A stretch of 64,000 bases of DNA, taken from the NCBI GenBank assembly GCA_036768485.1, contig JAVLUZ010000704.1, forward strand, positions 1 to 64,000, given 5' to 3'. Below are positions 44,190-56,012 of this stretch, in pieces. This DNA comes from Mermis nigrescens (lineage: Eukaryota > Nematoda > Enoplea > Mermithida > Mermithidae). How positions within the stretch are numbered: the first letter of the stretch is position 1; every line of letters begins with the position of its first letter. The notes beneath the pieces are model-generated. The model worked only from the letters and a program-made list of their open reading frames with translations. It did no database searches and was not told where the DNA came from. The translations under genes and the position numbers were made by a program.

Positions 44190-45498
44190 TGTAACTGCGA
44201 GAGTTACACGTATAGGCGAACTTACCTTAGCAGTTCGCGATAGCCATAACATAGCCAATACTAGTAGCTATCTATGATAGTGCACTGTGGGCTATGCCTT
44301 CGGTCTTCCCAATATTTCCCAAATTTTTCAATAATAAAAAACATTTAGATACTTGTCCGGTAGCATAGAGTTAAGTGTATGATAATAGTAATTGTTTCAT
44401 GCATACCGCTTGTGTAATCGATAACATTCGATCTGAGATAAAAGTGATTTCCAATGTAAATACAGGACCGCCCTATGTATACATGAATCAACATAGGACG
44501 GGTGTATTTGCCTTCGAGATTTACCTAGGTACGTAGGTACTTAAGTCTACGCTTAGTGCTGGCCCCGATCGCGCAGCCCTGGATAGCTTTCGATCTTTGG
44601 ACCCTTAGAGACCTACGGCTTCGATCCCCTCAGCCCTAATATTGCTGGCTGCTTCTTGTCGGGTGATCTCAGCAGCTACGCCCTAAGACCTAAGGCTGCC
44701 TACCTAGTCTCGGTATTTGCCGCGGAGGTCAGTTGACCTATCTCAAGCTCAAGTTGAATATTTAACTTATTTTCCAATCAGTGCCTGGTTCGAAACGTTT
44801 TTGGTTCCTAAAATGTGTAGCACAATAGACTATGAAAACAACAACATCGAGCTCTAACCTGATCAATCATCTTTAAAAATTAGATAATATTTTTGATCAA
44901 TTTTTGGTTTGAGAAATAAATTAAGATTTCCAAATAGCATACGTAAACATACGGGATTTACCTATCCGTCCACTCAGATGAGTTGCAATCCTCGACGAAG
45001 GAGTGGCCGACCTTACCCTCGGTATATCCGAAAACCCCTGGGTAGGTTTTTCTCTATTTTAATTCGACGAAGAATTCACGGCCTGATTGCCAGACAACAA
45101 CAATAAAGCAAAAAGAAAACGAAAACGTACGCGACTATACAATCGTACGACGGCCAACCAGACTGCCAACAACACTCTACATTGGCCTCAAGAGACCATT
45201 ACAGTAAAATAAACAAAGATCAAATTAACGTAATACTGAATCACTTTTATCTCAGATCGAATGTTATCGATTACACAAGTGGTATGCATGAAACAATTAC
45301 TATTATCATAAACTTAACTCTATGCTACCGGACAAGTATCTAAATGTTTTTTATTATTGAAAAATTGGGGAAATATTGGGAAGACTGAAGGCATAGCCCA
45401 CAGTGCACTATCATAGATAGCTACTAGTATTGGCTATGTTATGGCTATCGCGAACTGCTAAGGTAAGTTCGCCTATACGTGTAACTCTCGCAGTTACA
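44190..45498 (-). mobile_element. Small TGTAAC inverted-repeat element (deletion derivative)
   Basis: 1309 bp. Left end TGTAACTGCGAGAGTTACAC and right end GTGTAACTCTCGCAGTTACA; terminal inverted repeats are about 260 bp (44190-44449 against 45237-45498). Read in reverse, its first ~1 kb matches 45996-46990 of the large element, then it jumps to the other terminal repeat. It lacks the gag region. Flanks TAAG/TAGG match at 3 of 4 bases. Confidence 0.78.
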
Positions 45499-45659
45499 TA
45501 GGTAATAGCTAAATAAATCTAAATGCGCATTTTAGAAAAGAACGGATGTTTAGTCGTGAATGTGTAAGGAAAACGCATGTAATACTAGCTAACTTACCTA
45601 TGTACTAGATGTGCACCAGCACCAGTACCAATATTATAAATTTTTTATTTCCTAGTGAA

Positions 45660-45828
45660 AGAGCATTGCTGAAGTGACACAACTTCGTTCATAAATTTTA
45701 AAACTATCTCCGACAATAAGCTGACAGATTGCGATTATAGCATTGATCTGATGTGTAATTATCGTTACCCTCGGCTTACTGTTGAAAATTCGTAAAATTT
45801 ATGTGCGAAGTTATGTGAAAAAGACTAT
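45660..45828. mobile_element. Short MITE family H copy
   Basis: ACACAACTTCGTTCATAAATT to GCGAAGTTATGTGAAAAAGAC, with ATCTCCGACAATAAGCTGAC inside. Lies between the two long inverted-repeat elements. Confidence 0.65.
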
Positions 45829-45995
45829 AGGTTGGAAATCGCTGGAGGTCCCTCAGAATCGTAGCACAGCAGAAGTGAGTTTTTGGCATATTACGTGCAC
45901 ATCGTGGTTGGTCTGTTAGAGGCTTAGACAGAGCCCAGATGGTCCTAAAAGCCGTGAATATTAAAATAAAGGAAAAAATGTTTATTCACAGCTTC

Positions 45996-46255
45996 TGTAA
46001 CTGCGAGAGTTACACGTATAGGCGAACTTGCCTTAGCAGTTCGCGATAGCCATAACATAGCCAATACTAGTAGCTATCTACGATAGTGCACTGTGGGCTA
46101 TGCCTTCGGTCTTCCCATTATTTCCCCAATTTTTCAATAATAAAAAACATTTAGATACTTGTCCGGTAGCATAGAGTTAAGTGTATGATAATAGTAATTG
46201 TTTCATGCATACCGCTTGTGTAATCGATAACATTTGATCTGAGATAAAAGTGATT
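45996..46255 (+). repeat. Left terminal inverted repeat of the large element
   Basis: 260 bp shared with 44190-44449 (direct) and with 45237-45498 (inverted). At least 205 bp of it are also matched, inverted, at 50345-50549. The outer 21 bp is itself an imperfect palindrome. Confidence 0.8.
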
Positions 46256-47228
46256 CAGTATTACGTTAATTTGATCTTTGTTTATTTTACTGTAATGGTC
46301 TCTTGAGGCCAATGTAGTTAGTGTTGTTGGCAGTCTGGTTGGCCGTTGTACGATTGTATAGTCGCGTACGTTTTTGTTTTCTTTTTGCTTTATTGTTGTT
46401 GTCTGGCAATCAGGCCGTGAATTCTTCGTCGAATTAAAATAGAGAAAAACCTACCCAGGGGTTTTCGGATATACCGAGGGTTAGGTCGGCCACTCCTACG
46501 TCGAGGATTGCAACTCATCTGAGTGGACGGATAGGTAGGTAAATCCCATATGTTTACGTATGCTATTTGGAAATCTTAATTTATTTCTCAAACCAAAAAT
46601 TGATCAAAAATATTATCTAATTTTTAAAGATGATTGATCAGGTTAGAGCTCGATGTTGTTGTTTTCATAGTCTATTGTGCTACACATATTAGGAACCAAA
46701 AACGTTTCGAACCAGGCACTGATTGGAAAATAAGTTAAATATTCAACTTGAGCTTGAGATAGGTCAACTGACCTCCGCGGCAAATACCGAGACTAGGTAG
46801 GTAGCCTTAGGTCTTAGGGCGTAGCTGCTGAGATCACCCGACAAGAAGCAGCCAGCAATATTAGGGCTGAGGGGATCGAAGCCGTAAGGTCTCTAAGGGT
46901 CCAAAGATCGAAAGCTATCCAGGGCTGCGCGATCGGGGCCAGCACTAAGCGTAGACTTAAGTACCTACGTACCTAGGTAAATCTCGAGGGTGAATGTTAG
47001 GCACGGTTCGTATCTGTGACGATTCTTGTAGACCCAGATCGAACCGACGACATTTACATTGGACGTTCTCCTTAGGCTGCTAGCTACAGCCGAACTGATC
47101 AATCATTGTAAAATTATTTTTCGATCCAAAAATTATCATTATGGCCATCTAAGAATGTGTAACATTTTGTTCACTTTTGTTGTTGTATCGACCGCGATTG
47201 TGGCAGTGCGCAATTTAAGTAAGCGTCT

Positions 47229-47591
47229 GTGGTAAAGATTTTGTGTATCGTGGTAAAGTCATCATTATTTTTCTATTTCCGTCGAATCTCTATCGACAAA
47301 GGCAGCTCTCACGCTTGCATTTTTTCTATAAACGTCGACCCTCAGGCGACGATTTATCATTTTTCTCTCCTGACGACGAAATTCCGTCATTTAGGTTCGT
47401 ACCTACCTGTTTTTCTAACCACGTACACTTTCTTGCGCTTTAGGCTTAGTCCTACCTGTTTTCGATCATTTCACATCAGGTATATCTTACTTCACGTAAA
47501 GAAATACTATTTATGTGGAAAAAACCTGTTTTTTGGATCGGCAAAGGCCAAATTTGAAACATTTATTTTGGACAAAATTTCGATGTACTGA
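47229..47591 (+). other. Open frame of 120 codons in the gag leader
   Basis: ORF rich in Phe, Leu and Tyr immediately upstream of gag, with no recognisable domain. It could be chance reading of a 5' untranslated leader. I give it no function. Confidence 0.25.
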
Positions 47592-47640
47592 AATTTATTT
47601 TACCCGAGATTACATTTTTCGACACTTTTGATACCTAAAA

Positions 47641-50368
47641 ATGGCAGGAAAAAAGGTTTTGCAGACACCGCCCGCTAAATTGAAAAAACCTTCTACGCCA
47701 CCTACTTCAGCTCGCCAATTACCTATCGCGCCTGTTGACTCTAATAGCGCGTGTAATTCAGCGAGTAATGACACAATTACGAGAGACGTAACTAGTAAGG
47801 CGAATAATGATAAATTACCCGCGTCACTAAATGCCGCGAGCAATACACAGTCCGAAGATGAACTGTTATTGAGTACCATGCGATCGCGCATTAATCAAAC
47901 TTCAATAACTAGATCGGATCCCAATATCGATAATTCATCAAATCATACAATGATTGATAATACGACTACTATTAATACGGCAAATAATCCTGAAACCAGT
48001 TTGAAGCGCGAAAATCCTGATTCTGACGTAGAAAGTAATCATAGTCACAGCATAAATGCCGACAAAGAGCGTGCTAATGCTAATGTGACTAATGATCTTA
48101 TTTTAAAAGCATTACAAGCTATTCATTTGCAATTTTCGGACCTTTCTACGCGCGTTGATCAAGATAAAAAGGAAAATGCAGATGAAATGCGTAAACTGTG
48201 TTTGGACCTAAGCACTATGCTTAAACCCCAACCAGTTCTGAATTGCATAGAGAATAATGCATCTGAGCGCGTTAACCACTCAATCGATAGCGCAAATTTT
48301 TCTGAATTTAATGCGCAAAGTGCGAATTGTGCGCAAAGTACGCATCGTGCATCTTCACTGTTGTCCACTGGCAACAGCACATCAAATTCACGCTCACCTT
48401 CAGAAACTGTTCCTGAAAATATCATTCAAAATTGTACGAATCGCGCGCCTGAGATATCTAATTTGTCACAGAATCCTATAAACACAGGTTTGCAACCAGT
48501 GCAAAACTCGGGTTTTTCAGAAAATATACCTACGATTTTGCAGCCGTCGGTACCGATTTTGCAGACGTCACGATCTTGGCCTTCGCTGCCCTTAAACCGT
48601 AATGCGCCTTCTTTCGTACCTAATCTTTCTACCACAAATTCGCAGCAGCAGTTGAATCTACCACCGCTGCAGTGTTTTCCAACTCAAGCCGAAATTTTAC
48701 CAAATAACTTTGTACTTAATCCCATAAACGTAGAAATACCACCTAATAATCCTATTTTGCATTCTTCTAATATCGAAATGCAACCAGTTGACATAAATTT
48801 ATCTGGCATTAACAACGAATCTGCACATTTGCAAAATGAATCTGCACAACGTAGAAATACCACCTAATAATCCTATTTTGCATTCTTCTAATATCGAAAT
48901 GCAACCAGTTGACATAAATTTATCTGGCATTAACAACAAATCTGCACATTTGCAAAATGAATCTGCACCTCTACCTGAATCATCTAGTAGGAGAAAACAT
49001 GTCAAATTTTCTGATGAAAGCTCATCAAATAGTTATGATCGCTCGCGCAGTTGTCGCTCGCATCGCAAAAGTCGATCGCGCAGACAACGTCATCATTATA
49101 GTTCAGGTTCTTCATCTGACAGCTTGCGTGGTGAATCACGTCTCGCTGATTCCCTGAATCGCGGACTATTTTTAACTCAAATGCAATTTGCAATTGCTAA
49201 TAAAAAATTTTTTGATGGCGATAAAACGGATATAAAAGCATACTTTGCAGAATTCAAATCGCTTGCCAATACCTATGATATTGACAAAGCTGATCATCTA
49301 AAATTTGCAACTGGATTTCTTGATCCTTATGCTTTGCGTTTATACCGTTCGTTACCTGCTGATATACAACAATCTTATTCGAAAATGAAACAAGCGCTAA
49401 TAACCAACCGAATTTTACCCATGGACACCGGTGCGCTCTTTAATCGTTTTTTGTCACACAAACAGCAGCCTAACGAATCGGTTAAAGCTTATTATCTCTC
49501 GCTTCGCAAAGAGTTAATTAAATCTGATCCTTATCTTGAAGTTGACTCGCCACATTTCAATAATTTAATGTGACATCAATTAAAGGAAAGTTTATTACCA
49601 CACATTTCGAAAGAGGCATACCATAAAAAACCTAGAGCATCTTTAGCTGAATTTTTAGATAATGCGCTAAGCGCTGAATTTGCTAACAAAGAATTTGAGG
49701 ATAAAAAGGCAGTAACGCCATATGTATTGGTAACAGCTGCTCCAGTAGGCAGCGCAGTACCTAAAGATACTGCTCGTGCATCTAACCAAAATGAGTCAAA
49801 TCGTTCTGCGTCATAGAACGTTTCATCACTCGTCGCGTGCGGAAAAGCCAGAAAGTTCTTCTCGTAAATATTGCACCTTTTGCAAGCGCATAGGTCACAT
49901 TTATGAGGAATGTTTCACGCGGCAAAGGCAAGAAACGTCTAATAATGCTAATCATAATACCCAAGCTGAACAATGGCTCCCAATCGTAGTCAATCGCGTT
50001 CTTTTTCGCGTCGAAATCGTTCGCCATCGCATTCAAATTCGCAAAATAGACATCGATCTCAATCACGATATTGTAACTCTAGTCAACATCGTTCACCTAA
50101 CTATGCGAATAAAGATAATCGCTTTGAATCAAAGCAATCACGTTCGAATCTTAGGCAAAATCGTAATGATTATTACCAAAATTCGCGTGCTAATTATCAA
50201 AATTTGCGTTACGATAATCATTATAATAATCAACCGCGCCAAAATACACCTTTTGTGCAATTCCCAAATGAACAGCGTGGGACATACTATAACTCGAACT
50301 ATCGCAACGACAACAATTTTAATCGCCCTAATGTCACATATACCCAATTACTATTATCATACACTTAA
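47641..50368 (+). pseudogene. gag-like polyprotein gene, frameshifted
   Basis: Structural (capsid/nucleocapsid) protein of a Ty3/gypsy-type retroelement. Seen: ATG at 47641 opens an Asn/Ser/Thr-rich N-terminal region of about 400 residues; then an Arg/Ser-rich linker (RSRSCRSHRKSRSRRQR); a capsid-like helical domain at about 49170-49570 (FFDGDKTDIKAYFAEF, ALRLYRSLPADIQQSYSKMK); a CCHC zinc knuckle CTFCKRIGHIYEEC at about 49870-49912; and an Arg/Asn/Gln-rich tail. Breaks: a 121-bp tandem duplication shifts the frame near 48848, TGA at 49571, TAG near 49815, and shifts either side of the knuckle. No protease or RT follows. Ascribing it to Ty3/gypsy rests on the capsid pattern and the single CCHC knuckle. 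No function is expected from this copy. Confidence 0.8.
48727..48968 (+). repeat. 121-bp tandem duplication inside gag
   Basis: AACGTAGAAATACCACC recurs at 48727 and 48848, exactly 121 bp apart, and the copies differ at about one base. As 121 is not a multiple of three, it throws the gag frame by one. Confidence 0.92.
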
Positions 50369-50549
50369 CTCTATGCTACCAGACAAGTATCTAAATGTTT
50401 TTTATTATTGAAAAATTGGGGAAATATTGGGAAGACCGAAGGCATAGCCAACAGTGCACTATCATAGATAGCTACTAGTATTAGCTATGTTATGGCTATC
50501 GCGAACTGCTAAGGTAAATTCGCCTATACGTGTAACTCTCGCAGTTACA
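50345..50549 (-). repeat. Right terminal inverted repeat of the large element
   Basis: CAATTACTATTATCATACAC to GCAGTTACA, the reverse complement of the left end. The gag reading frame runs into it and stops at 50366. Confidence 0.82.
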
Positions 50550-50553
50550 CTTC

Positions 50554-51361
50554 TACTTGATTTCAAGTACATTTATGCCTTTTCAAACCTCATTTTTTGG
50601 ACTAAATTTTTCTTTTTAGCTAGCAAAGTTCGCTTTTTTCCATTATGGAGGAGAAGTGCAGTTTGAAGGATTTGGGGCCTGGCATGAATCACTCAGAACG
50701 ATCGAAGAAAATTTTTCTGTATAGATGGGGCAAAATTAATGTCAAAGACTGACAAAAATCAATTTTTTTCCATAAGTGCATGAAATCAATCAGAAACTCT
50801 AAATTGTGGTAGCTTAAACGCTGCTTCGACGTTTCCACTTATTTTCTTATTTTTATGACGTTTCATCTGAGTAGACCTCATCAGCTGGTCCTCAGTCAGA
50901 CTGAATCACATTATCAAGCAACTTCTGGATGGACCATGGAGTGCACCTATTGCCCTATGTACATTGTACGCATTGTCTGGTCACTGACCTATTAGAAAGA
51001 GAATGGAAAAATAATATAGAAAATAGGGTAAAGACAATCAAAAAGAGTAAATAAAGTACAATTTAAATGAGTGCTTGAAACTCACAAAATATTGTGGATA
51101 AAAGCAATTTCGTTCTGTTTTAATATTGACATTTTGTTTTGAGCGCGGCTATTTAACTCGATAATGCTTTAGAGTTTATTTTCACGGCTAAACCTGCAGG
51201 GTCAGTCCCTGTGACAATGGTCTGATTACTCATTCTAATGATTTTCCCTATAAATACAGGCACTATAATGAATTGTGTTTATGTATAATGGTACCGGCGC
51301 CGGTACCAGAGTACCGGTACCGGATGAAAATGAGGTACCGATGCACCACACCACTACTACG
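50554..51361. other. Intergenic stretch without a gene
   Basis: No ORF with protein features. At 51290-51350 GGTACC recurs in a nested palindrome (GGTACCGGCGCCGGTACC, then GTACCGGTACCGG) just before a family E element. Confidence 0.45.
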
Positions 51362-51529
51362 CAGGGGCGGATTTAGGGGGGCGGGGGATTGGCCCAAAAT
51401 AGTGCGTAAAATTGAGGATTTTTAGCGATTTTCGGGTTAAAACGGCTAATTTTTCCGCCCAAGTCAAGGTTCCGCCCCCTCCCCTTAGGGGTACCACCCC
51501 CCCTTAAGAACATCCTGGATCCGCCACTG
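51362..51529 (+). mobile_element. Short MITE family E derivative
   Basis: 168 bp: CAGGGGCGGATTTAGGGG to GGATCCGCCACTG, with the hairpin-containing middle deleted. Flanks CTACTACG and CTATTACA agree at 6 of 8 positions. Confidence 0.72.
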
Positions 51530-51659
51530 CTATTACACACCCATATTTCCTAAAATCTGATTGATTCGCTAAGCCTTAATGAAATTAAAAAAGATTCAAT
51601 AAATGACTACTTGTGTGCACATACATACACACTCATCGAGCTCAAGCGCTTCTATTCTT

Positions 51660-51785
51660 CGTAGACTTTCCCGTCAGCTTGTTTTTGCTATTTCGGATGT
51701 ATCTTTCCGGTCAGCACGTTTTCGCTGTTCGGATGCGCTACTCCGTAAGCTTTCCCGACAGCTCGCTTTTTGCAGTCCGGATTGG
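51660..51785 (+). repeat. Three imperfect ~46-bp tandem units
   Basis: GTAGACTTTCCCGTCAGCTTG, GTATCTTTCCGGTCAGCACG and GTAAGCTTTCCCGACAGCTCG each lead to a GCT/GCA..CGGAT block. It gives open frames on both strands, which I attribute to the repeat. Confidence 0.55.
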
Positions 51786-51988
51786 CTATTTATAGCATTC
51801 GCCTTGCGCTTTAACCCGTCGGGATAATGTTCCATCTTCGGATTTAACGGCGCAACTTTTTGGTAATTGAGCACCGATTCGGCTTGCGAAAGCAACCGAA
51901 CACTGGCCAGTGGCGGGTCTCCTGAATTGCCCAGTTTTTGAACTTCTCAATTACACTATATTGTTGTTAAGTGAGGTATTTTAAGCAA

Positions 51989-52040
51989 CCTGGGCGTGGG
52001 GGGTTTGATTGGATATGCACCCCCAGAAACCAAAATACCC
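51989..52040 (-). mobile_element. Family D fragment
   Basis: Only one end is present: CAACCTGGGCGTGGGGGGTT then ATGCACCCCCAGAAACC and AAATACCCC. Confidence 0.6.
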
Positions 52041-52249
52041 CTGTTATGATTTGAGTAACTCAATCAGTAAGCAAATACAGTATCATGCCACAATAATGAC
52101 AGTAGTCCAAAAACGCGGAAAAAATTCTGTTCTAAAGATTACCAGTATTTTTATTAAACAATACAACCTTACCTTATTTAAACGGATCAATGGTTTTCAT
52201 CATAAACTTTACGCAATTATTGGGTGTAAAGAACACTGATGCTATGATT

Positions 52250-53345
52250 CATAATCCTGTCGTTACATAGAACCATTTAAAAAATTAAGCTTCTGCAAAG
52301 CTCTAAAACTAAATTCAATTGAGAGTTTAATCATTAAATAACTAATAGATGTAAAGAAAATATACAGTCAGATTCGTATTCCTGACCTTTTACGGAACAT
52401 ATCTGAAAAAAATTCATGTTTTGAAATGCTCTAGAAGTAAATTTAATTTTTAGTGTAAACCACACATTAACAATAAATGAATAGTGCAAACTTTACACAA
52501 GGGTGTCGAGAAAAATAACAATTAGATTCGTAATTCTGACGCTATGTAAAACATTTTGAAAAAAATTCAGCTTTCGCAAGGCTCTTGAACTTGAGTTGAT
52601 TTGCAGTGTAAATTTTACACAACTCCAGAGTGTAAAGAAGATATTCGTCAAATTCATAATTTTGATATTACGATCAATATTTATGAAAGAATTTAGTCTT
52701 TACAATGGTCTGATGGTAATCAAATATTAGATGTAAACCACTTTATACCCCTGTTGAGTGTAAACAAACTCGCCCAACTAGCGTATAACGTTTGATTCCT
52801 GGTTAATTTTTTGACTTGAGATCATGTCATGTCCAGCAGGAACACTTTTAACAGAACCCAATTTTCGACTCTACACCTCCAGAAAAAGCTCAATATTGAC
52901 ATTAATGAGCGCAATTTGCTGTGACGTGTAACCCTAAAAATTACTTTATTTTTGTTCTATTTGACTTGTCCCGACTTCTAAAGGGAGAAACTGGCGAATA
53001 AAAACGTGGCAAAAACGTATTTTTTCATATCAACCACATTGTAAACTTTAAAAATCTGAACCTAACTCCCAATTGAGTGTAAAGAAATACGATTTAGCCA
53101 GTATATAGCCTTTTCATTGTAGTACGTTTGTACGTGCAAAGCTTCTGTTCCGCAAAATATTTGAGATATTACCAATCAAAGTAGGGAGAAAAACGTGTTT
53201 TTCCGCTCATTTTACACCCCTAATTACGAACTTTACACCTCCATAAATAAATCAATATTGAGTTTTTTAAACGCAGTTTGCTGCGACGTGTAGTCATTAG
53301 ATCGGATTCATATTTTGATTTTGTTAAGATTCTTTTTTAACCCCT
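52250..53345. repeat. GTGTAAA-rich repeat related to the 59.8-63.2 kb arms
   Basis: GTGTAAA or its complement recurs every ~80-120 bp. 52730-53310 aligns in order with 59790-60380 (AACAAACT..CG, TTGACTTGAGAT, TTTACACCTCC, GCTGTGACG, CACATTGTAAACTTTAAAAA, TTCCGCAAAATATTTGA). It is a diverged second copy of the inverted-repeat arm, without the partner arm. Confidence 0.7.
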
Positions 53346-54014
53346 TACATTAACCCTCCTGAAAAATTGAATCTTGTCCATATGTACTGACGGACGAGGG
53401 ACTTTTGTCGTACCACATCATGAGCGTGAGGGTGGTGGATCTCGAGAATTCGAAAGACTCGCAAGAATTGAATTTTTGGTGCTCCTTTTTCAATTTTGTT
53501 CCTTCGGAGAACCGCTTAAGACTGCTTCCCACCTGTTTCGAACTCCCAGAAGTCAAGAACCGCTTTTAATTTTTTCAACCTTACTGTTTTTTGCAAGATT
53601 TTTCAAATTGATTGATGGAAAACGTCGATAAACGTTTTTTCACTACCATCGAAACCCTTATTTCCCGTTGACTTTTGATTTATGACAGTCAATACAATAT
53701 TACTATATGATTTTACCTGTACATTTGAGATGCATACATGCAGGTCAAGCCATTTTCGTCGCATGTACAGTGATGGCTTTGCGATTTACGCGAAAGAACT
53801 ATGTAGGTACAAAGGAATCAGCACCTAGTCGAGATATTCACTGAAAGAGCAGAAACAGCTGGAAGCTAGCCGAGTTTTTTCACATAGTACATGGGCATTA
53901 GATTTAATTATGGGGGCCTACTGAATTAAGGAAGTCTCCGGATTATTCTTTGGAATGTCCAACGCTTATGTTTAGACCGAAATCCCAAGCTAATCGTCTT
54001 GCGAGTACAGTACT
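53346..54014. other. Intergenic stretch without a gene
   Basis: No gene or clear repeat. The 68-85-codon open frames near 53350-53631 overlap on opposite strands and have no domain features. Confidence 0.4.
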
Positions 54015-54188
54015 TATAGTCTGTTTCGTTACAATTTCGCTCATAAATTTTAAAACCCATCTCCGACAATAAGCTGACAGATTGGTGAATTATAGCATTG
54101 ATCTGATATATAATTATCGTAACCCTCGGCTTAGTGTCGATAAAAATTCTTAGAATTTATGCACGAAGTTATGTGGAAACAGACTATA
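54015..54188. mobile_element. Short MITE family H, best copy
   Basis: TATAGTCTGTTTCGTTAC to CGAAGTTATGTGGAAACAGAC then TATA: complementary ends with a TA duplication, 174 bp, no ORF. Confidence 0.75.
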
Positions 54189-55856
54189 CATCCACAATGC
54201 ACATGAGAGGAAAATTTAACCCTACATACAATACAATGTAACTTGTTCTGAGAAAAAATATTGAATTAACTTATCGCCGAAATGGCGGCGCTAAAATGTC
54301 CAAGACCGCATAAATTCTGACTCACAACAGGATTCAAACAGACGGTCTATTTCTTTGAGGGCTGGATAGGATCGACAAAAGGGCCGAAAATTGTTGGCGT
54401 GACAAACAATATTTTTCGACGTTTCCCATTAGAGCTCTATAACGAAACATCGAAACAAATTTAAAAAATTGAAAAATGAAACACGCCGGTTCAAATCGAT
54501 CTCGATTCAGCAATGTTCATTTAAAATGGGCAGCGCAAAGTTTAGTAGTATAATTCGGTCAAAAGTCTAAAAAATCGCAAAAATATGCCAAAAATTCATT
54601 GCTGGGGTCCTGTAGAGAGTCTGCCAGATTCTAGGGGTCTTCAGGGTCTACCCCCAGGCCCACGTATATATGGTCGTCAACACAAAGTTTCGTGAAATGG
54701 ATGGCTTCATAACCTCTAAAATAAAGTGTTACTGAAGTAAGCTGTGTTTGTTTTTGGCTCTGACTTGATTATGTCTGGTTTCTTACTTGATTAACCGGAA
54801 AATAGCTGCTATTTTATCTGTAGGTGGGTATCTATTCATTTTATCGCATACCTATTTTCACACAGATACATACATATGTACAATTTGGTTATTGTCATTT
54901 TGCCCAATCTCATGTCACGCAAAAGGCGAATGAACGATAAGCAAACAAAATTGTTTTTGTCTGTGCATAGACAAAATAATTTATCTTTGAACTACGTTAC
55001 GTAGTCACTTACGTGAATGTTGTTGTATCAAATGGGCAATGAAAACCGATTCTTTGTTTACTCCGCCCTTTCATTTCAATCTGGAACGTTGCCGAAATTT
55101 AGATAGCTTTTAAAATTGCACATCCCCAAGGTTTCCGCATTGTTCAATGAAATTATGAAAAATAATTCATGAATTTTGCTATATCACTGCTCTTAGGTTT
55201 TATTATTATATAATTTTTGTATCATTATGTAATTTTATTATTAATTCTTATTATAATCATTATTATATAGTTTACAGATTACTTCATCTCCCCATTTTTT
55301 GTTATTTTTCGTTTTTATTAAAATTTTTCAAGGGCATAGTCACTGCTCAGATATCTTACGTAATTAGTTCTTGATAACTTGAAGCGCATTATGAAAATTC
55401 TCATACCCAGTCCTTGTTCAGTTGATTTTATATTTAAGAGGGGAATAATTTTAAAAATACTTCTAGAACAGATTACGCGAAATTGTCTTTAAATAAAAAA
55501 TGATTATCCAATAATGCGTGTAGAGTGGCTTAAAACCATTTCGATACTCACAGGTCAGGTGTTTTCGTTGCTCGTGCGACCATTAAAAGCGCACAGTTTT
55601 GCCACTTTTGCGTGCCATTCGCTAACTAATTTGTTGCTTTTGTAACCATCGGCAACATATTAGTATTATGAGTAAAAAATTTTTTAGTTCAATTTGGGGT
55701 TAATACTTATTAGATCACCATATGCAAAAGTTAAGGTCGTATTTTAATATGAAGACAAAGTCAACTAAACGTTTTAATGCACGTTATTTTGATCCAATTG
55801 AATACCTGCCTAAATAGACTATTTTCATGATCAATAACCATTTTTGTAAATAGTTG
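54189..55856. other. Upstream of KHK: no gene
   Basis: 54270-54680 is an old repeat resembling family D in places (CCCCCAGGCCCACGTATATATG at its end). 54700-55856 is AT-rich, with no clear promoter element that I can assert for KHK. Confidence 0.4.
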
Positions 55857-56012
55857 ATGAATCAGTCGTCCGAAAAGAAGAAAATTTTGTCGGTTGGTCT
55901 GCTGTGTCTGGATTCAATTTTTTATGTTGATGAATATCCACTGGAAGACAGTGATCAAAATTGCTCGTCTCATGCATGGGCATCAGGAGGCAATGCTACT
56001 AATGTAGCTAAA
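55857..56012 (+). CDS. KHK: KHK exon 1
   Basis: ATG at 55857 opens [20 protein letters not shown]; the exon ends NATNVAK before donor AAA|GTGAGT, phase 0. It contains the N-terminal beta strand and the GGNA(S/T)N motif that contacts the sugar. The upstream frame gives no better start. Confidence 0.92.

Larger units (their letters stand above)
45996..50549 (+). mobile_element. Large TGTAAC inverted-repeat element carrying a gag-like gene
   Basis: 4554 bp. Starts TGTAACTGCGAGAGTTACAC and ends GTGTAACTCTCGCAGTTACA. The ends are inverted, at least 205 bp long (45996-46200 region against 50345-50549), and the element is flanked by CTTC on both sides (45992-45995 and 50550-50553). Inside: a ~1.6-kb leader, a gag-like ORF broken into several frames (47641-50367), then the right repeat. 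No direct LTRs around the gag, no RT, integrase or transposase. The TGT..ACA ends with a 4-bp duplication recall LTR ends or Ginger-type DNA transposons; DIRS-like is another option. Confidence 0.72.

Noticed and set aside
44190..50549. Interpretation as an ordinary LTR retrotransposon with a solo LTR beside it
   Set aside because: The ends start TG and end CA, but the terminal repeats around gag are inverted, not direct, and no pol is seen. I kept it only as an alternative.
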